The notes: a model not told the origin generated them from the sequence alone. A DNA stretch of 64,000 bases from Tidjanibacter sp. (GCA_017390585.1 JAFPBB010000008.1:1-64000); one strand, 5' to 3'. Positions 15,633 through 25,312 are shown, counted from the stretch's first letter. Translations and numbers: made by a program.

Positions 15633-18362
15633 CTACTCCTGTTTGAGGGCAGCCTGAGCAGCAGCCAAGCGTGCGATGGGCACACGGAAGGGCGAGCAGC
15701 TCACGTAGTCCAAGCCAGCCGAGTGGCAGAACTCAACGCTCGAAGGCTCACCGCCGTGCTCACCACAGATACCACACTTGAGACCATTGCGGGTGGTGCG
15801 GCCTTTGGTTACACCCTCACGAACGAGGCGACCTACGCCATTGCGATCGAGAATCTTGAAGGGATCTGCCTTCAGGATGTTCTTCTCGAGGTAGATGGGG
15901 AGGAACTTGCCAATGTCGTCACGCGAGAAACCAAGGGTCATCTGGGTGAGGTCGTTGGTACCGAACGAGAAGAACTCGGCAACCTCTGCGATCTGGTCTG
16001 CAGTAACAGCGGCACGAGGAATCTCAATCATAGTACCCACCATATAGTCGATCTTATCGTTGCGCTCGGCGAAAATCTCACCAGCTACGCGGTCGATGAT
16101 GTTCTTCTGGTAGCGGAGCTCTTTGTGGTTGCCTACAAGGGGAACCATAATCTCCACTTTCACGGGCACGCCTTTCTCCCTCACGTTCATTGCAGCCTCC
16201 AAGATAGCGCGGGTCTGCATCTCGGTGATCTCGGGATAGGTGTTGCCAAGACGGCAGCCACGGTGACCAAGCATGGGGTTAACCTCTGCAAGAGCCTCAA
16301 CCTTAGCAGCAATCTTCTCAACGCTCACGCCGATAACCTCAGCAAGCTCGGCCTGCTCTTTCTCGGTGTGGGGAGCAAACTCGTGCAAGGGGGGATCCAA
16401 GAGACGAACGGTCACGGGCAGACCCTGCATAGCCTCGAAGATACCCTCGAAGTCCTCGCGCTGCATAGGAAGCAGTTTGGAGAGAGCCACGCGGCGACCA
16501 GCCTCGTCGTCGGCCAAGATCATCTCGCGAACGGCCAAGATACGGTCGCCCTCGAAGAACATATGCTCGGTACGGCAGAGACCGATACCCTGTGCGCCGA
16601 AGCTTACTGCCTGACGTGCATCGCGGGGTGAGTCGGCATTGGTGCGAACTTTCAGACGAGCATATTTGGTGGTGAGCTCCATAAGTTTGCCGAAGTCACC
16701 GCTGAGCTCAGCCTCTTTGGTTGCCACCTGACCGAGGTAAACCTCGCCGGTCGAACCGTTGAGCGAAATCCAGTCGTGCTCTTTGATTACAAGGCCGTCG
16801 ATCTCGATGGTGCGGGTCTTGTAGTCGATCTTGAGCTCACCTGCACCCGAAACGCAGCACTTACCCATACCACGAGCAACAACGGCTGCGTGAGAGGTCA
16901 TACCACCACGTGCGGTGAGAATACCAGCTGCGTCGAGCATACCCTTCAGATCCTCGGGCGAAGTCTCGATACGAACCAAGATTGCCTTCACGCCGGTCTC
17001 GTTGAGATACTTCTCAGCGTCCTCTGCGAAGAACACTACGGGGCCGGTAGCAGCACCGGGGCTGGCGGGCAGACCCTTGGTGATAACCTTAGCGCTCTTG
17101 ATGGCCTGTTTGTCGAATACGGGGTGGAGAAGCTCGTCGAGTTTCTCGGGCTCCTGACGCAGAACTGCGGTCTGCTCGTCGATGAGGCCCTCCTCGAGCA
17201 TATCCATAGCGATTTTCACCATTGCGGCGCCGGTACGCTTACCGTTACGGGTCTGGAGCATCCAGAGTTTGCCGTCCTGGATGGTGAACTCCATATCCTG
17301 CATATCTTTGAAGTAGCTCTCCAAGTGGTCTTTGATGTCGCAGAGCTCCTTGTAAACCTCGGGCATAACCTCCTCGAGCGAGGGGAACTGTGCGGCGCGG
17401 GTAGCCTCGTCGATGTTCTGAGCTTTAGCCCAGCGGCGCGAACCCTCGAGGGTAATCTGCTGAGGAGTGCGGATACCTGCAACCACGTCCTCACCCTGTG
17501 CGTTCACGAGATACTCACCGTTGAAGATGTTCTCGCCGGTAGCAGCGTCACGCGAGAAGCAAACGCCGGTAGCGGAGTTGTCACCCATATTACCGAACAC
17601 CATTGCCATAACGCTCACTGCGGTACCCCACTCCTGAGGAATGTTGTTGAGTTTGCGGTAGAGGATAGCCCTCTCGTTCATCCAGCTGCGGAATACGGCG
17701 CAGATTGCACCCCAGAGCTGCTCCCAAGGATCTACGGGGAAGTCCTTGCCGGTCTGCTCCTTCACGGCCTTCTTGAAGCGTACAACCAGCTCCTTGAAGT
17801 CCTCAGCGGTCAGGTCGGCGTCGTTCTTCACGCCTTTCTCCTCTTTAACCTCCTCGATGATAGCCTCGAAGGGGTCGATATCCTGTTTCGATGCGGGTTT
17901 CATCTCAAGAACCACATCGCCATACATCTGCACAAAGCGGCGGTAGGAGTCCCAAGCGAAACGGTCGTTGCCCGAGCGAGCAGCAACAGCCTCAACAGCC
18001 TTGTCGTTCATACCGAGGTTGAGGATGGTGTCCATCATACCGGGCATCGAAGCGCGAGCACCCGAGCGAACCGAGAGGAGCAGGGGCGATACCTCGCCGC
18101 CGAACTTCATACCGGTGGACTCCTCAATCATCTTGATAGCTGCCTCTACCTCTGCTTTGATAAGCTCGATAACTTTAGCCTCACCCTCTTTGTAGTACTC
18201 GGTACATACGTCGGTGGTGATGGTAAATCCGGGAGGCACGGGCATACCCAGCAGGTTCATCTCTGCGAGGTTGGCACCTTTACCGCCAAGCAACTCTCTC
18301 ATCTTACCGTTACCCTCAGCTTTCCTATCGCCAAAGGTGTAAACTCTTTTTACGTTTGCCAT
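15633..18362 (-). CDS. ppdK: Pyruvate, phosphate dikinase
   Basis: 909 residues, full length. It catalyses pyruvate + ATP + Pi = PEP + AMP + PPi and is reversible. The N-terminal nucleotide-binding part (GGKGANLAEM, SVRSGARASMPGMMDTILNLG) leads to the phosphohistidine domain with GGMTSHAAV (His491) and the PEP/pyruvate barrel (GLCRTEHMF, GTMIEIPRAA, FGTNDLTQM, CGICGEHGG). No changes at key residues. In anaerobic Bacteroidota it can make ATP from PEP and PPi, complementing PPi-phosphofructokinase. The promoter is well formed, with an 8-bp-arm palindrome in the leader. Confidence 0.97.
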   Translation of the reverse strand: MANVKRVYTFGDRKAEGNGKMRELLGGKGANLAEMNLLGMPVPPGFTITTDVCTEYYKEGEAKVIELIKAEVEAAIKMIEESTGMKFGGEVSPLLLSVRSGARASMPGMMDTILNLGMNDKAVEAVAARSGNDRFAWDSYRRFVQMYGDVVLEMKPASKQDIDPFEAIIEEVKEEKGVKNDADLTAEDFKELVVRFKKAVKEQTGKDFPVDPWEQLWGAICAVFRSWMNERAILYRKLNNIPQEWGTAVSVMAMVFGNMGDNSATGVCFSRDAATGENIFNGEYLVNAQGEDVVAGIRTPQQITLEGSRRWAKAQNIDEATRAAQFPSLEEVMPEVYKELCDIKDHLESYFKDMQDMEFTIQDGKLWMLQTRNGKRTGAAMVKIAMDMLEEGLIDEQTAVLRQEPEKLDELLHPVFDKQAIKSAKVITKGLPASPGAATGPVVFFAEDAEKYLNETGVKAILVRIETSPEDLKGMLDAAGILTARGGMTSHAAVVARGMGKCCVSGAGELKIDYKTRTIEIDGLVIKEHDWISLNGSTGEVYLGQVATKEAELSGDFGKLMELTTKYARLKVRTNADSPRDARQAVSFGAQGIGLCRTEHMFFEGDRILAVREMILADDEAGRRVALSKLLPMQREDFEGIFEAMQGLPVTVRLLDPPLHEFAPHTEKEQAELAEVIGVSVEKIAAKVEALAEVNPMLGHRGCRLGNTYPEITEMQTRAILEAAMNVREKGVPVKVEIMVPLVGNHKELRYQKNIIDRVAGEIFAERNDKIDYMVGTMIEIPRAAVTADQIAEVAEFFSFGTNDLTQMTLGFSRDDIGKFLPIYLEKNILKADPFKILDRNGVGRLVREGVTKGRTTRNGLKCGICGEHGGEPSSVEFCHSAGLDYVSCSPFRVPIARLAAAQAALKQE

Positions 18363-18427
18363 AAGTAAAGTAATTGTTGTTAAAAATGATATTGTGTGTA
18401 AAAAACAAATTTGTCCGTTTGCCTACC

Positions 18428-18449
18428 AATAAGGGGCGTTTCCCTTATT
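18428..18449. promoter_or_regulatory. Inverted repeat in the ppdK leader
   Basis: AATAAGGG (18428-18435) and CCCTTATT (18442-18449) form perfect 8-base arms around six bases. They lie just downstream of the ppdK -7 box, where a repressor operator or leader hairpin would sit. Confidence 0.5.
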
Positions 18450-18457
18450 ATAGCCTA

Positions 18458-18488
18458 CAAATATAATATTTATTTCCGAAACTCCAAA
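18458..18488 (-). promoter_or_regulatory. Promoter of ppdK
   Basis: On the minus strand, TTTG (18488-18485), 19 bases, TATATTTG (18465-18458): an exact Bacteroidota -33/-7 arrangement. The remaining bases 18489-18745 show nothing beyond presumed upstream sequence of the AraC gene. Confidence 0.82.
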
Positions 18489-18745
18489 ACACCATCTCCC
18501 GAATGGCTCATTTTCTGCTCCTTGTGGTGATTTTGGACGGATGGTGGGGCGTGTTCAAGGAGGGGCTGCAATAGTTGATTATGGCGGGAAAAATGTTCTA
18601 TAGTTCCTGTGTGTGCAATTAATCGAGGAGTTTTTCGTTATATTTGAGCATTGATTTGAGGCACATTAGGATATTTTAATTCCTCAAAAAGGTCTCTGTC
18701 GGCACCCTTATGTTGAAAGTAAACATACGATAATACAACCCGACT

Positions 18746-19624
18746 ATGAAATCACTCAATCTTCCACATCTCTCCACCGATTCGCTCGGCAATTCGCTCT
18801 TTGAGTGCGTCACTCTCGATGCCCAAGGCGGCCGAGGCAGTCACATTGGCGACCAACCCATTCTTGTTAAGGCGGGTGTGGTGTGCCTCTGTCTCAGGGG
18901 TGAAGGCACCTTTATGCTCAACGACTCCGAGCACCATCTCGAGCGAGGTGCAATGTTGACCATTCTCCCCAATACCATTATCCGCAATACGCGCTCTTCC
19001 GAAGATTTTCTCGGCTACATCGTGGCGGCAAACATCAAGTTTATGACCACCATAAAGATGAGCGAGATTGTGAAAAACTACGTCAATATCTCGGCCATCC
19101 CCGTTATCCATATCACTGACCAGCAGCTCAATAACCTCATTGAGATTGCCGAAGTGCTGCGGAGTAAGGGTAAGGATCTCGATCACCCATTCAGCAAGGA
19201 GATTAGTTTCCATCTTCTCTCTGTGCTCTGCTATGAAATCAGCGCACTCTATAGCACTCACGTTGCCGAGGAGGATTCGGCGAGTGGTGGCAATTCTCGT
19301 CAGGAAAACCTCTGTCGCGATTTTCTTGCCTTGGTGGAGGAGTTTTCCACTCATCATCGCGACATCGGATTCTATGCCGATAAGTTGTGTATTACTCCCA
19401 AATATCTCTCGGTGGTTGTGAAGAAGGTCACGGGGCGCTCTCCTGTGGATTGGGTGGATAGGAGCGTGATGCTCTATGCGCGCACGATGCTCACCTCTTC
19501 GGATATGACGGTGCAGCAGATTGCCGCCGAACTCAACTTCCCCAATCCCTCCTTCTTTGGTCAATATTTCAAGCGCCACGAGGGAGTGACTCCCAAGCAT
19601 TTCAGGGACAAAAGCAAGGCCTAA
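18746..19624 (+). CDS. AraC-family transcriptional regulator
   Basis: A 292-residue regulator. Residues ~20-115 form a cupin-like sensing domain (GVVCLCLRGEGTFMLND, ERGAMLTILPNTI), and ~185-290 the two-helix-turn-helix AraC DNA-binding domain (YADKLCITPKYLSVVVKKVTG, IAAELNFPNPSFFGQYFKRH, GVTPKHFR). The ligand is unknown. It is divergent from ppdK with 383 bases between them, so control of ppdK is possible but unproven. A terminator follows at 19674-19705. Confidence 0.9.
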   Translation: MKSLNLPHLSTDSLGNSLFECVTLDAQGGRGSHIGDQPILVKAGVVCLCLRGEGTFMLNDSEHHLERGAMLTILPNTIIRNTRSSEDFLGYIVAANIKFMTTIKMSEIVKNYVNISAIPVIHITDQQLNNLIEIAEVLRSKGKDLDHPFSKEISFHLLSVLCYEISALYSTHVAEEDSASGGNSRQENLCRDFLALVEEFSTHHRDIGFYADKLCITPKYLSVVVKKVTGRSPVDWVDRSVMLYARTMLTSSDMTVQQIAAELNFPNPSFFGQYFKRHEGVTPKHFRDKSKA

Positions 19625-19673
19625 GGGTGCGATTTGTGGATGTGAATTACGCCCCTAAATCGTGCATTAACAA

Positions 19674-19705
19674 AAAGGTTGGACCAATATTTGAGTCCAA
19701 CCTTT
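19674..19705. terminator. Terminator between the AraC gene and cinA
   Basis: AAAGGTTGGAC (19674-19684) pairs perfectly with GTCCAACCTTT (19695-19705), with a 10-base loop. Confidence 0.88.
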
Positions 19706-19751
19706 CTATTTGTTTATTAGTGTGTTACGGAGGGGTGTGTTTGGCGGTGGA

Positions 19752-20999
19752 TTAGGCTTGGTTTTTGAGCAACTCGAGGCGGAGCATATTGATGGCTGCC
19801 GAGGCTGCTCGCTCGATATTCACGGCCCTGACTTTGCCGTGGCACACAACCTTAGCAATGGTCTTTTCGGGGGTGGCTACGGCCATCCACACCGTGCCTA
19901 CGGGCTTTTCGGGAGTTCCGCCCGTGGGGCCTGCAATGCCGGTGGTGGCAATGCCGTAGGTGGTGCCGCAGAGTCGTCTCACTCCCTCGGCCATCTCTCG
20001 GGCCACTTGCTCACTCACGGCTCCATAGGTCTCCAAATTGTGGCGGCTTACTCCGAGAACATTCTCCTTCACGCTGTTGTCGTAGCTCACCACTCCGCCC
20101 CAATAATACTCCGAGGCTCCGCTCATTGCGGTGAACTTGGCGCTGATGGTTCCTCCTGTGCAACTCTCTGCTGCCGAGAGTGTTTCGCCTCGTGCAATGA
20201 GCATCTTGGCAACGGCACTCTGCACCGTTTCCTCCTCCCAACCAACGAAGTGGTCACCCAAGAGGGGCATAAGTTTCTCGAATTCGCGCTCAATCTCGCT
20301 TTCTGCCACACCCTTCTCAACCTCGTAGGCCGATAGACGCAGACGCAACTGCGATGGTGAGGGAAGGTAGGCGAGTCGCAGGTGGGGGGGGAGTTGTTCT
20401 TCCCACTCGGCGATGTGTGCTGCCATCATACTCTCTGCCATACCAAACGTTATGGCAGTCTTGTGGACCACGGCTGCGAGCGAGAATCGACTGCGGATGC
20501 GGGGTATTACCTCCGACTCCATCAGTCCCTCCATCTCGAAGGGAACTCCGGGAAGGGATATGACGACGTGACCATCCCTCTCAAACCACATTCCGGGTGC
20601 GGTGCCTTTGAGGTTGGGCAGTACGGTGCAGCAGGCAGGCACGAGTGCTTGGCTTTGGTTGAGCTCGTTGAACTCGATTCCTCTTGCGGCCATCATTCTC
20701 TCCACTCGGCTGTAGGTCTCTTCATCGCGCACCAACTCGGAGTTGAAAAGCTCGGCGAGCACCTTTTTGGTGATGTCGTCTTTTGTGGGGCCGAGTCCGC
20801 CCGTAATGATGGTGATGTCACAGAGGGATAGTGAGTTGCCCACTGCGTCGAGAATCTCCTCGCGGCGGTCTCCAATGGAGTATTTGCGTCGGATGGTGAC
20901 GCCTGCATCGCCGAGGAGTGTGGCTATGCGGGCCGAATTGGTGTCGACGATTTGACCGATGAGGATCTCGTCGCCAATGGTTATGATGTCTGCTTTCAT
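19752..20999 (-). CDS. cinA: CinA family protein (nicotinamide-nucleotide amidase)
   Basis: 415 residues with two domains. The N-terminal COG1058 domain (~1-170; IGDEILIGQIVDTNS, ITGGLGPTKDD, GVPFEM) acts on ADP-ribose-type nucleotides. The C-terminal PncC domain (~255-410; SAAESCTGGTIS, GGVVSYDNSVK, TTGIAGPTGGTPEKPVG) deamidates nicotinamide mononucleotide. The frame contains a run of eight C (plus-strand G at 20384-20391) inside the coding sequence. It follows pyrD by 50 bp on the same strand, so a small operon is likely. Confidence 0.93.
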   Translation of the reverse strand: MKADIITIGDEILIGQIVDTNSARIATLLGDAGVTIRRKYSIGDRREEILDAVGNSLSLCDITIITGGLGPTKDDITKKVLAELFNSELVRDEETYSRVERMMAARGIEFNELNQSQALVPACCTVLPNLKGTAPGMWFERDGHVVISLPGVPFEMEGLMESEVIPRIRSRFSLAAVVHKTAITFGMAESMMAAHIAEWEEQLPPHLRLAYLPSPSQLRLRLSAYEVEKGVAESEIEREFEKLMPLLGDHFVGWEEETVQSAVAKMLIARGETLSAAESCTGGTISAKFTAMSGASEYYWGGVVSYDNSVKENVLGVSRHNLETYGAVSEQVAREMAEGVRRLCGTTYGIATTGIAGPTGGTPEKPVGTVWMAVATPEKTIAKVVCHGKVRAVNIERAASAAINMLRLELLKNQA

Positions 21000-21049
21000 A
21001 GTATTCGTGTGTTCAGCTTTGTGTGTGCGGTGCTCCGATTTTCAACCCT

Positions 21050-22096
21050 CTATTTATTTTGTGCGAGTGCGCGACAAGTGCGACCCGGGAATGCAGGGCC
21101 CTCGTAGACCATTGCGGAGTAGCACTGCACCAGACTTGCACCAGCATCGAGCAGTCGTTGGGCGTCTGCGGCGGACATCACGCCTCCTGTTGCGATGACG
21201 GGATAGCTGTAGTCCATACGAGAGCAGACGTAGCGAACCATCTCTTCAGTGCGGTCGATGAGTGGCGCACCGCCCATATTACACCCTGCCATACGTCCCT
21301 TGTTTCGTTCGGAGGCGACGTTGTTCCACTGCCTTGTGCAATCGCTAACCACCAGACCATCAAGGGGGGTGTCGACCAATATGGAGACCATATCGTCGAT
21401 CTGCTTGTTGTCCCAATCGGGCGAGAGCTTGAGCAGAATGGGGCGGTAGTCGTTTTGGCCGCGTCGGAAGTCGAACATTGCCTCGAGAATCTCCTCCACG
21501 AGCTCTTTGTCTTGGGGGGTGTAGCTCTCGGGCGAGCCGATGATGGCGGATACGTTGATGGTGAAATACTCCACATATTGGTAGAGTGGGCGGAAGGTGC
21601 GGAGATACTCTTTGGTGGCATTCTCGCGTGCAAAGTGGCTGTTGGGGGCGATGTTGGCTCCCACAACTACGCGCTTGCCGTGGGCTCTGCGACGCAGGTG
21701 GTCGATGGCTTTCTCGATGCCGCAGTTGGGGTGGCCCATACGATGCAGAACGGCTTGGAGCCTCGGGATGCGGAACATTCGTGGACGGATGCCGCCTGGT
21801 TGTTCCTTGGGTGTGATGGTGCCAATTTCCACAAAGCCAAAGCCGAGAGCTCCGAGCTGACGGTAGAGACGTGCATCGCGGTCGAGACCTGCTGCTGCGC
21901 CAATGGGATTGCGAAATCTCACGCCGAAGACCTCTTTTTCCAGCGAGGGATGTCTATAGCCGTAGATGTGCGACAGGCACCATTCGCCGAATCGCGAGGA
22001 GCCGGCTATGCGTAGTGCCGCAAGGGCAAAGTTGCGTACCCTCTCCGCGGGGAAGAGGAATAGGAACGGGCGTACGATGGATTTGTAGAATGACAT
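21050..22096 (-). CDS. pyrD: Divergent quinone-type dihydroorotate dehydrogenase homolog
   Basis: 348 residues from the ATG at 22096. An N-terminal helix-rich MSFYKSIVRPFLFLFP segment, as in membrane-associated class 2 PyrD, is followed by an FMN barrel (PIGAAAGLDRDARLY, EIGTITPKEQPGG, IATGGV, GASLVQCYSAMVYEGP). The catalytic loop normally reads NVSSPNT; here residues 181-187 read NVSAIIG, so the catalytic-base Ser and a substrate Asn are absent. Other binding motifs are also altered (GANIAPN, KLSPDW, SDCT). It may be a divergent DHODH or a related flavoenzyme. The start was chosen by alignment; upstream in-frame codons overlap the promoter region. Confidence 0.75.
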   Translation of the reverse strand: MSFYKSIVRPFLFLFPAERVRNFALAALRIAGSSRFGEWCLSHIYGYRHPSLEKEVFGVRFRNPIGAAAGLDRDARLYRQLGALGFGFVEIGTITPKEQPGGIRPRMFRIPRLQAVLHRMGHPNCGIEKAIDHLRRRAHGKRVVVGANIAPNSHFARENATKEYLRTFRPLYQYVEYFTINVSAIIGSPESYTPQDKELVEEILEAMFDFRRGQNDYRPILLKLSPDWDNKQIDDMVSILVDTPLDGLVVSDCTRQWNNVASERNKGRMAGCNMGGAPLIDRTEEMVRYVCSRMDYSYPVIATGGVMSAADAQRLLDAGASLVQCYSAMVYEGPAFPGRTCRALAQNK

Positions 22097-22148
22097 CTGC
22101 GTAGTGTGTGTTATCTTGCCCACTATTTTGCGTGGGTGATTTATCTTA

Positions 22149-22156
22149 CAAATGTA
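22149..22156 (-). promoter_or_regulatory. -7 box upstream of pyrD
   Basis: The minus strand reads TACATTTG, 52 bases before the chosen ATG. This supports the short start rather than an upstream extension. Confidence 0.5.
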
Positions 22157-22241
22157 GTCAAACATTCCCAATGTTGTACCGCACTCCCACATTTTCGCCG
22201 AAAAAACAGCTTGGGCGTGGTCGATATCGCTCGGGAATTAG

Positions 22242-22249
22242 TATATTTG
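22242..22249 (+). promoter_or_regulatory. -7 box upstream of pdxB
   Basis: TATATTTG lies 6 bases before the ATG at 22256, implying a very short leader; no clear -33 box. Confidence 0.4.
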
Positions 22250-22255
22250 CAGATT

Positions 22256-23290
22256 ATGAAGATACTTGTAGACCAATTTGTGCCCTATGCGGTGGAGACT
22301 CTTTCTCCGCTGGCCGAAGCCATCAGCGTCGATGGACGCAATCTCACACCCGAGGATGTGCGCGATGCAGACGCGCTTATCGTTCGCACCCGAACTCGTT
22401 GCAATGCCCAGCTATTGGACGGAGCCGAGAGACTCCGATTTGTGGGCACTGCCACCATCGGCTATGACCATATCGACCAACCCTATCTTCGCTCTCGAGG
22501 AGTGAGATTTACGAGTGCGGCTGGTTGCAACTCGCGTGCAGTGCTTCAGTGGGTTGCAGCCTCGTTGGCCCACCTTGCGAAGGTGCAGGGATGGAGGCCC
22601 GAGGAGCGTACACTTGGCGTTTTTGGCGTTGGTCACGTCGGTTCGTTGGTGGTGGAGTATGCTCGCAGTTGGGGCTTCCGTGTGCTGTGTAGCGATCCTC
22701 CCAGGGAGCGCGCAGAGGGATTGGGCGAGAAGGATGGGTTTTTTGCACCCGAGGAGATTCTCCGACAGGCGGATATCGTGACCCTTCATACACCTCTTCT
22801 GCGCGAGGGCGAGTGCCCCACCTTCCATTTGGCCGACGATGAGTTCCTCTCGAGGCTCAAGGATGGTGCTGTGCTGCTCAATGCTTCGCGTGGTGAGGTG
22901 GCCGACACTGCGGCCCTGCTTCGCCATAAGGATAGGCTCACCTACTGCATCGACGTATGGGAAGGCGAGCCCGACAACATCAATTTGCAACTCTTGGATG
23001 CTGCACTGATTGCAACGCCTCACATTGCGGGCTATTCGGCTCAGGGTAAGGCCAATGCTTCGGCCATCGTTATTGATGTCCTTGCCGAGACGCTTGGCTT
23101 GGACGAGTTGAGAGGGTGGTATCCCGAGGGTGTACGTCGCTCGGAGCCGAGAACCATCTCTTGGGAGGAGATGTGTGGCGTGGTCGACGACTACTGCCAT
23201 CTTGTGGAGGAGACAGAGAGAATGAAACGTAACCCCCACGACCTCGAGAATAGACGCAACACCTACCCCTTGAGGGAGGAGTTCTTCTAA
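22256..23290 (+). CDS. pdxB: 4-phosphoerythronate dehydrogenase
   Basis: A 345-residue D-2-hydroxyacid dehydrogenase. It oxidises 4-phosphoerythronate in the DXP-independent pyridoxal 5'-phosphate pathway. Seen: GTATIGYDHID, the Rossmann GVFGVGHVGS, and the catalytic Arg in NASRGEV, Glu in DVWEGEP and His in TPHIAGYS. The PdxB-type extra C-terminal domain is present (ISWEEMCGVVDDYCHLVEETERMKRNP). The start is the ATG at MKILVD; longer in-frame upstream sequence lacks family similarity. It precedes recQ by 54 bp and may head a recQ-exonuclease-rlmI operon. Confidence 0.9.
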   Translation: MKILVDQFVPYAVETLSPLAEAISVDGRNLTPEDVRDADALIVRTRTRCNAQLLDGAERLRFVGTATIGYDHIDQPYLRSRGVRFTSAAGCNSRAVLQWVAASLAHLAKVQGWRPEERTLGVFGVGHVGSLVVEYARSWGFRVLCSDPPRERAEGLGEKDGFFAPEEILRQADIVTLHTPLLREGECPTFHLADDEFLSRLKDGAVLLNASRGEVADTAALLRHKDRLTYCIDVWEGEPDNINLQLLDAALIATPHIAGYSAQGKANASAIVIDVLAETLGLDELRGWYPEGVRRSEPRTISWEEMCGVVDDYCHLVEETERMKRNPHDLENRRNTYPLREEFF

Positions 23291-23344
23291 ACTGCGGCAA
23301 TGCGGCCCGTGGTGTGGAGAACGTAAACACAAGGTAGAATACCG

Positions 23345-25297
23345 ATGCAGAGAGATAAGACGACCAATATGACCAATATGACCATCTCGGAGGCGATGGC
23401 AAAGTGGTGGGGCTACAAAGAGTTCCGCCCCAACCAGCGTGAGGTGATGGAGCGAGTTATGGCGGGTGGTGACACCCTTGCTTTGATGCCTACGGGTGCG
23501 GGCAAGTCGTTGCTCTATCAGGTGCCCACGATGGCTCGTGAGGGACTCTGCATTGTGGTGACACCCTTGGTTGCGCTGATGAAAGACCAGGTGGACAACC
23601 TCCAACGCAGAGGTATCAAAGCCGTGGCGCTCCATAGCGGTCTCTCTTCGCGCAACATCGATATTATTCTCGACAACTGTGTCTATGGCGACGTGAAATT
23701 TCTCTATGTAGCCCCCGAACGACTCTCCAATGAGGTTTTTCGAGTGAGGGTGGCCAAGATGAAGGTGAGCCTTATTGCAGTCGACGAGGCACACTGCATC
23801 TCCCAATGGGGCTACGATTTTCGCCCCTCCTACCTGGAGATTAGTCAGTTGCGAGCCATACTTCCTGATGTGCCTATCCTGGCACTCACGGCCTCTGCTA
23901 CGGACAAAGTGGCCAAGGATGTGATGCGCCTGCTCCGCTTCGACGAGGAGGTGGTGATGCGTAGCAGCTATGCACGCCCCAATCTCTCCTATGTGGTGCG
24001 TCGCTGCGATGATAAGAACGAACACTTGAGCCGTGTGCTCTCCAATGTGGAGGGTGCGGCCATCGTCTATGTGCGCTCCCGAGAGAGGAGTGCGAAGGTG
24101 TGTGAATGGCTCACCGAGAGAGGCTTCAGCGCACAATTCTACCACGCGGGCCTTCCCCACGAGGAGCGAGCAATCCGTCAGGATGAGTGGCAGAGGGGAA
24201 CGAAAAGAATTATGGTCGCTACGAATGCTTTCGGTATGGGTATCGACAAGCAAGACGTGCGTGCCGTGGTCCACTACGATATGTGCTCGTCGCTGGAGGC
24301 CTACTATCAGGAGGCCGGACGTGCGGGGCGCGATGGCAAGAGAAGCTATGCGGTGTTGCTCATTGAGGGTGACGAGGAGAGGGTGGCCACACGACGTGTG
24401 GAGTGCGACTTTCCCCCGTTGGAGAGCGTCAAACGTGTCTACGATGAGATTTGTGCGCGGATGATGATTGCCTACGGAGAGGGCGGAGGTGTTGCCCGAG
24501 AGTTCAATGCCTATGAGTTTGCACGCGATATGGGAATGACGGTGGAGATGGTGCGTAACAGCATCAAACTCCTGGCCCAAAACGGATATATGACTCTCTC
24601 GGAGGAGCGAGAGAATAGGGCCCGACTGATGTTTTGCGTCTCCCGTGAGGACCTCTACGACTACCGCATCCGCAGTGGTCAGGCCGAGATGGTGCTGCTG
24701 GCTGTGTTGAGATTGTATGAGGGCGTGTTCTCCGACTTCAGGCCCATTGATGTACACCAGATTGCCAACTATTGCGGTTGCGATGTGGAGCGCGTGAGGG
24801 ATGAACTCAAGACTCTCTGGCGTCAGCACATCATCCGCTATGTGCCCAGCAGTTTCTCGCCCATCCTCACGTTGCTCTGCGACCGAGTGCCCAAGAGAGA
24901 CCTCTATATTGCTCCCGATAGCTACCTCTTCCGCCGCCAGTCGGCCGAGGAACGTATGGAGGCTATGATGAACTATGCGCTTCTGGAGGATGGTTGTCGC
25001 AGTAGCTACATCGAAGAGTATTTTGGCGAGACAAAAACACAACCTTGTGGAGTATGCGACAACTGCATCGCCAGACGCAAACGCGACGCAGCGGCCTCGT
25101 TGGGGGTGGTGGGTGAGAGAGCCGTAACCCCCGAGAGGGTGGTGGAAATCATTGCCGAGAGGGATGGAATTTCGCCTCGCGATCTGTGCAGGGAGTTTTG
25201 TGCCGATAGCTCGAGGGTGGCCGAAGTGGTCGAAGAGTTGATGGAAAGGGAGAAAATTTATACCGATAGAGGAGGAATTCTCCGGATAAAAAGATAA
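23345..25297 (+). CDS. recQ: ATP-dependent DNA helicase RecQ family
   Basis: A 650-residue superfamily 2 helicase. Walker A MPTGAGKS (48-55), DEAHC box, TASAT and the QEAGRAGRDGK motif VI are all present. The RecQ-Ct zinc site ends in CGVCDNC, followed by a short winged region; no clear HRDC domain. It acts in DNA repair and recombination. Several in-frame Met codons (1, 9, 12) make the exact start uncertain. The exonuclease gene follows by 15 bp, suggesting a shared repair operon. Confidence 0.93.
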   Translation: MQRDKTTNMTNMTISEAMAKWWGYKEFRPNQREVMERVMAGGDTLALMPTGAGKSLLYQVPTMAREGLCIVVTPLVALMKDQVDNLQRRGIKAVALHSGLSSRNIDIILDNCVYGDVKFLYVAPERLSNEVFRVRVAKMKVSLIAVDEAHCISQWGYDFRPSYLEISQLRAILPDVPILALTASATDKVAKDVMRLLRFDEEVVMRSSYARPNLSYVVRRCDDKNEHLSRVLSNVEGAAIVYVRSRERSAKVCEWLTERGFSAQFYHAGLPHEERAIRQDEWQRGTKRIMVATNAFGMGIDKQDVRAVVHYDMCSSLEAYYQEAGRAGRDGKRSYAVLLIEGDEERVATRRVECDFPPLESVKRVYDEICARMMIAYGEGGGVAREFNAYEFARDMGMTVEMVRNSIKLLAQNGYMTLSEERENRARLMFCVSREDLYDYRIRSGQAEMVLLAVLRLYEGVFSDFRPIDVHQIANYCGCDVERVRDELKTLWRQHIIRYVPSSFSPILTLLCDRVPKRDLYIAPDSYLFRRQSAEERMEAMMNYALLEDGCRSSYIEEYFGETKTQPCGVCDNCIARRKRDAAASLGVVGERAVTPERVVEIIAERDGISPRDLCREFCADSSRVAEVVEELMEREKIYTDRGGILRIKR

Positions 25298-25312
25298 TTT
25301 TGTGGCCGAAAT

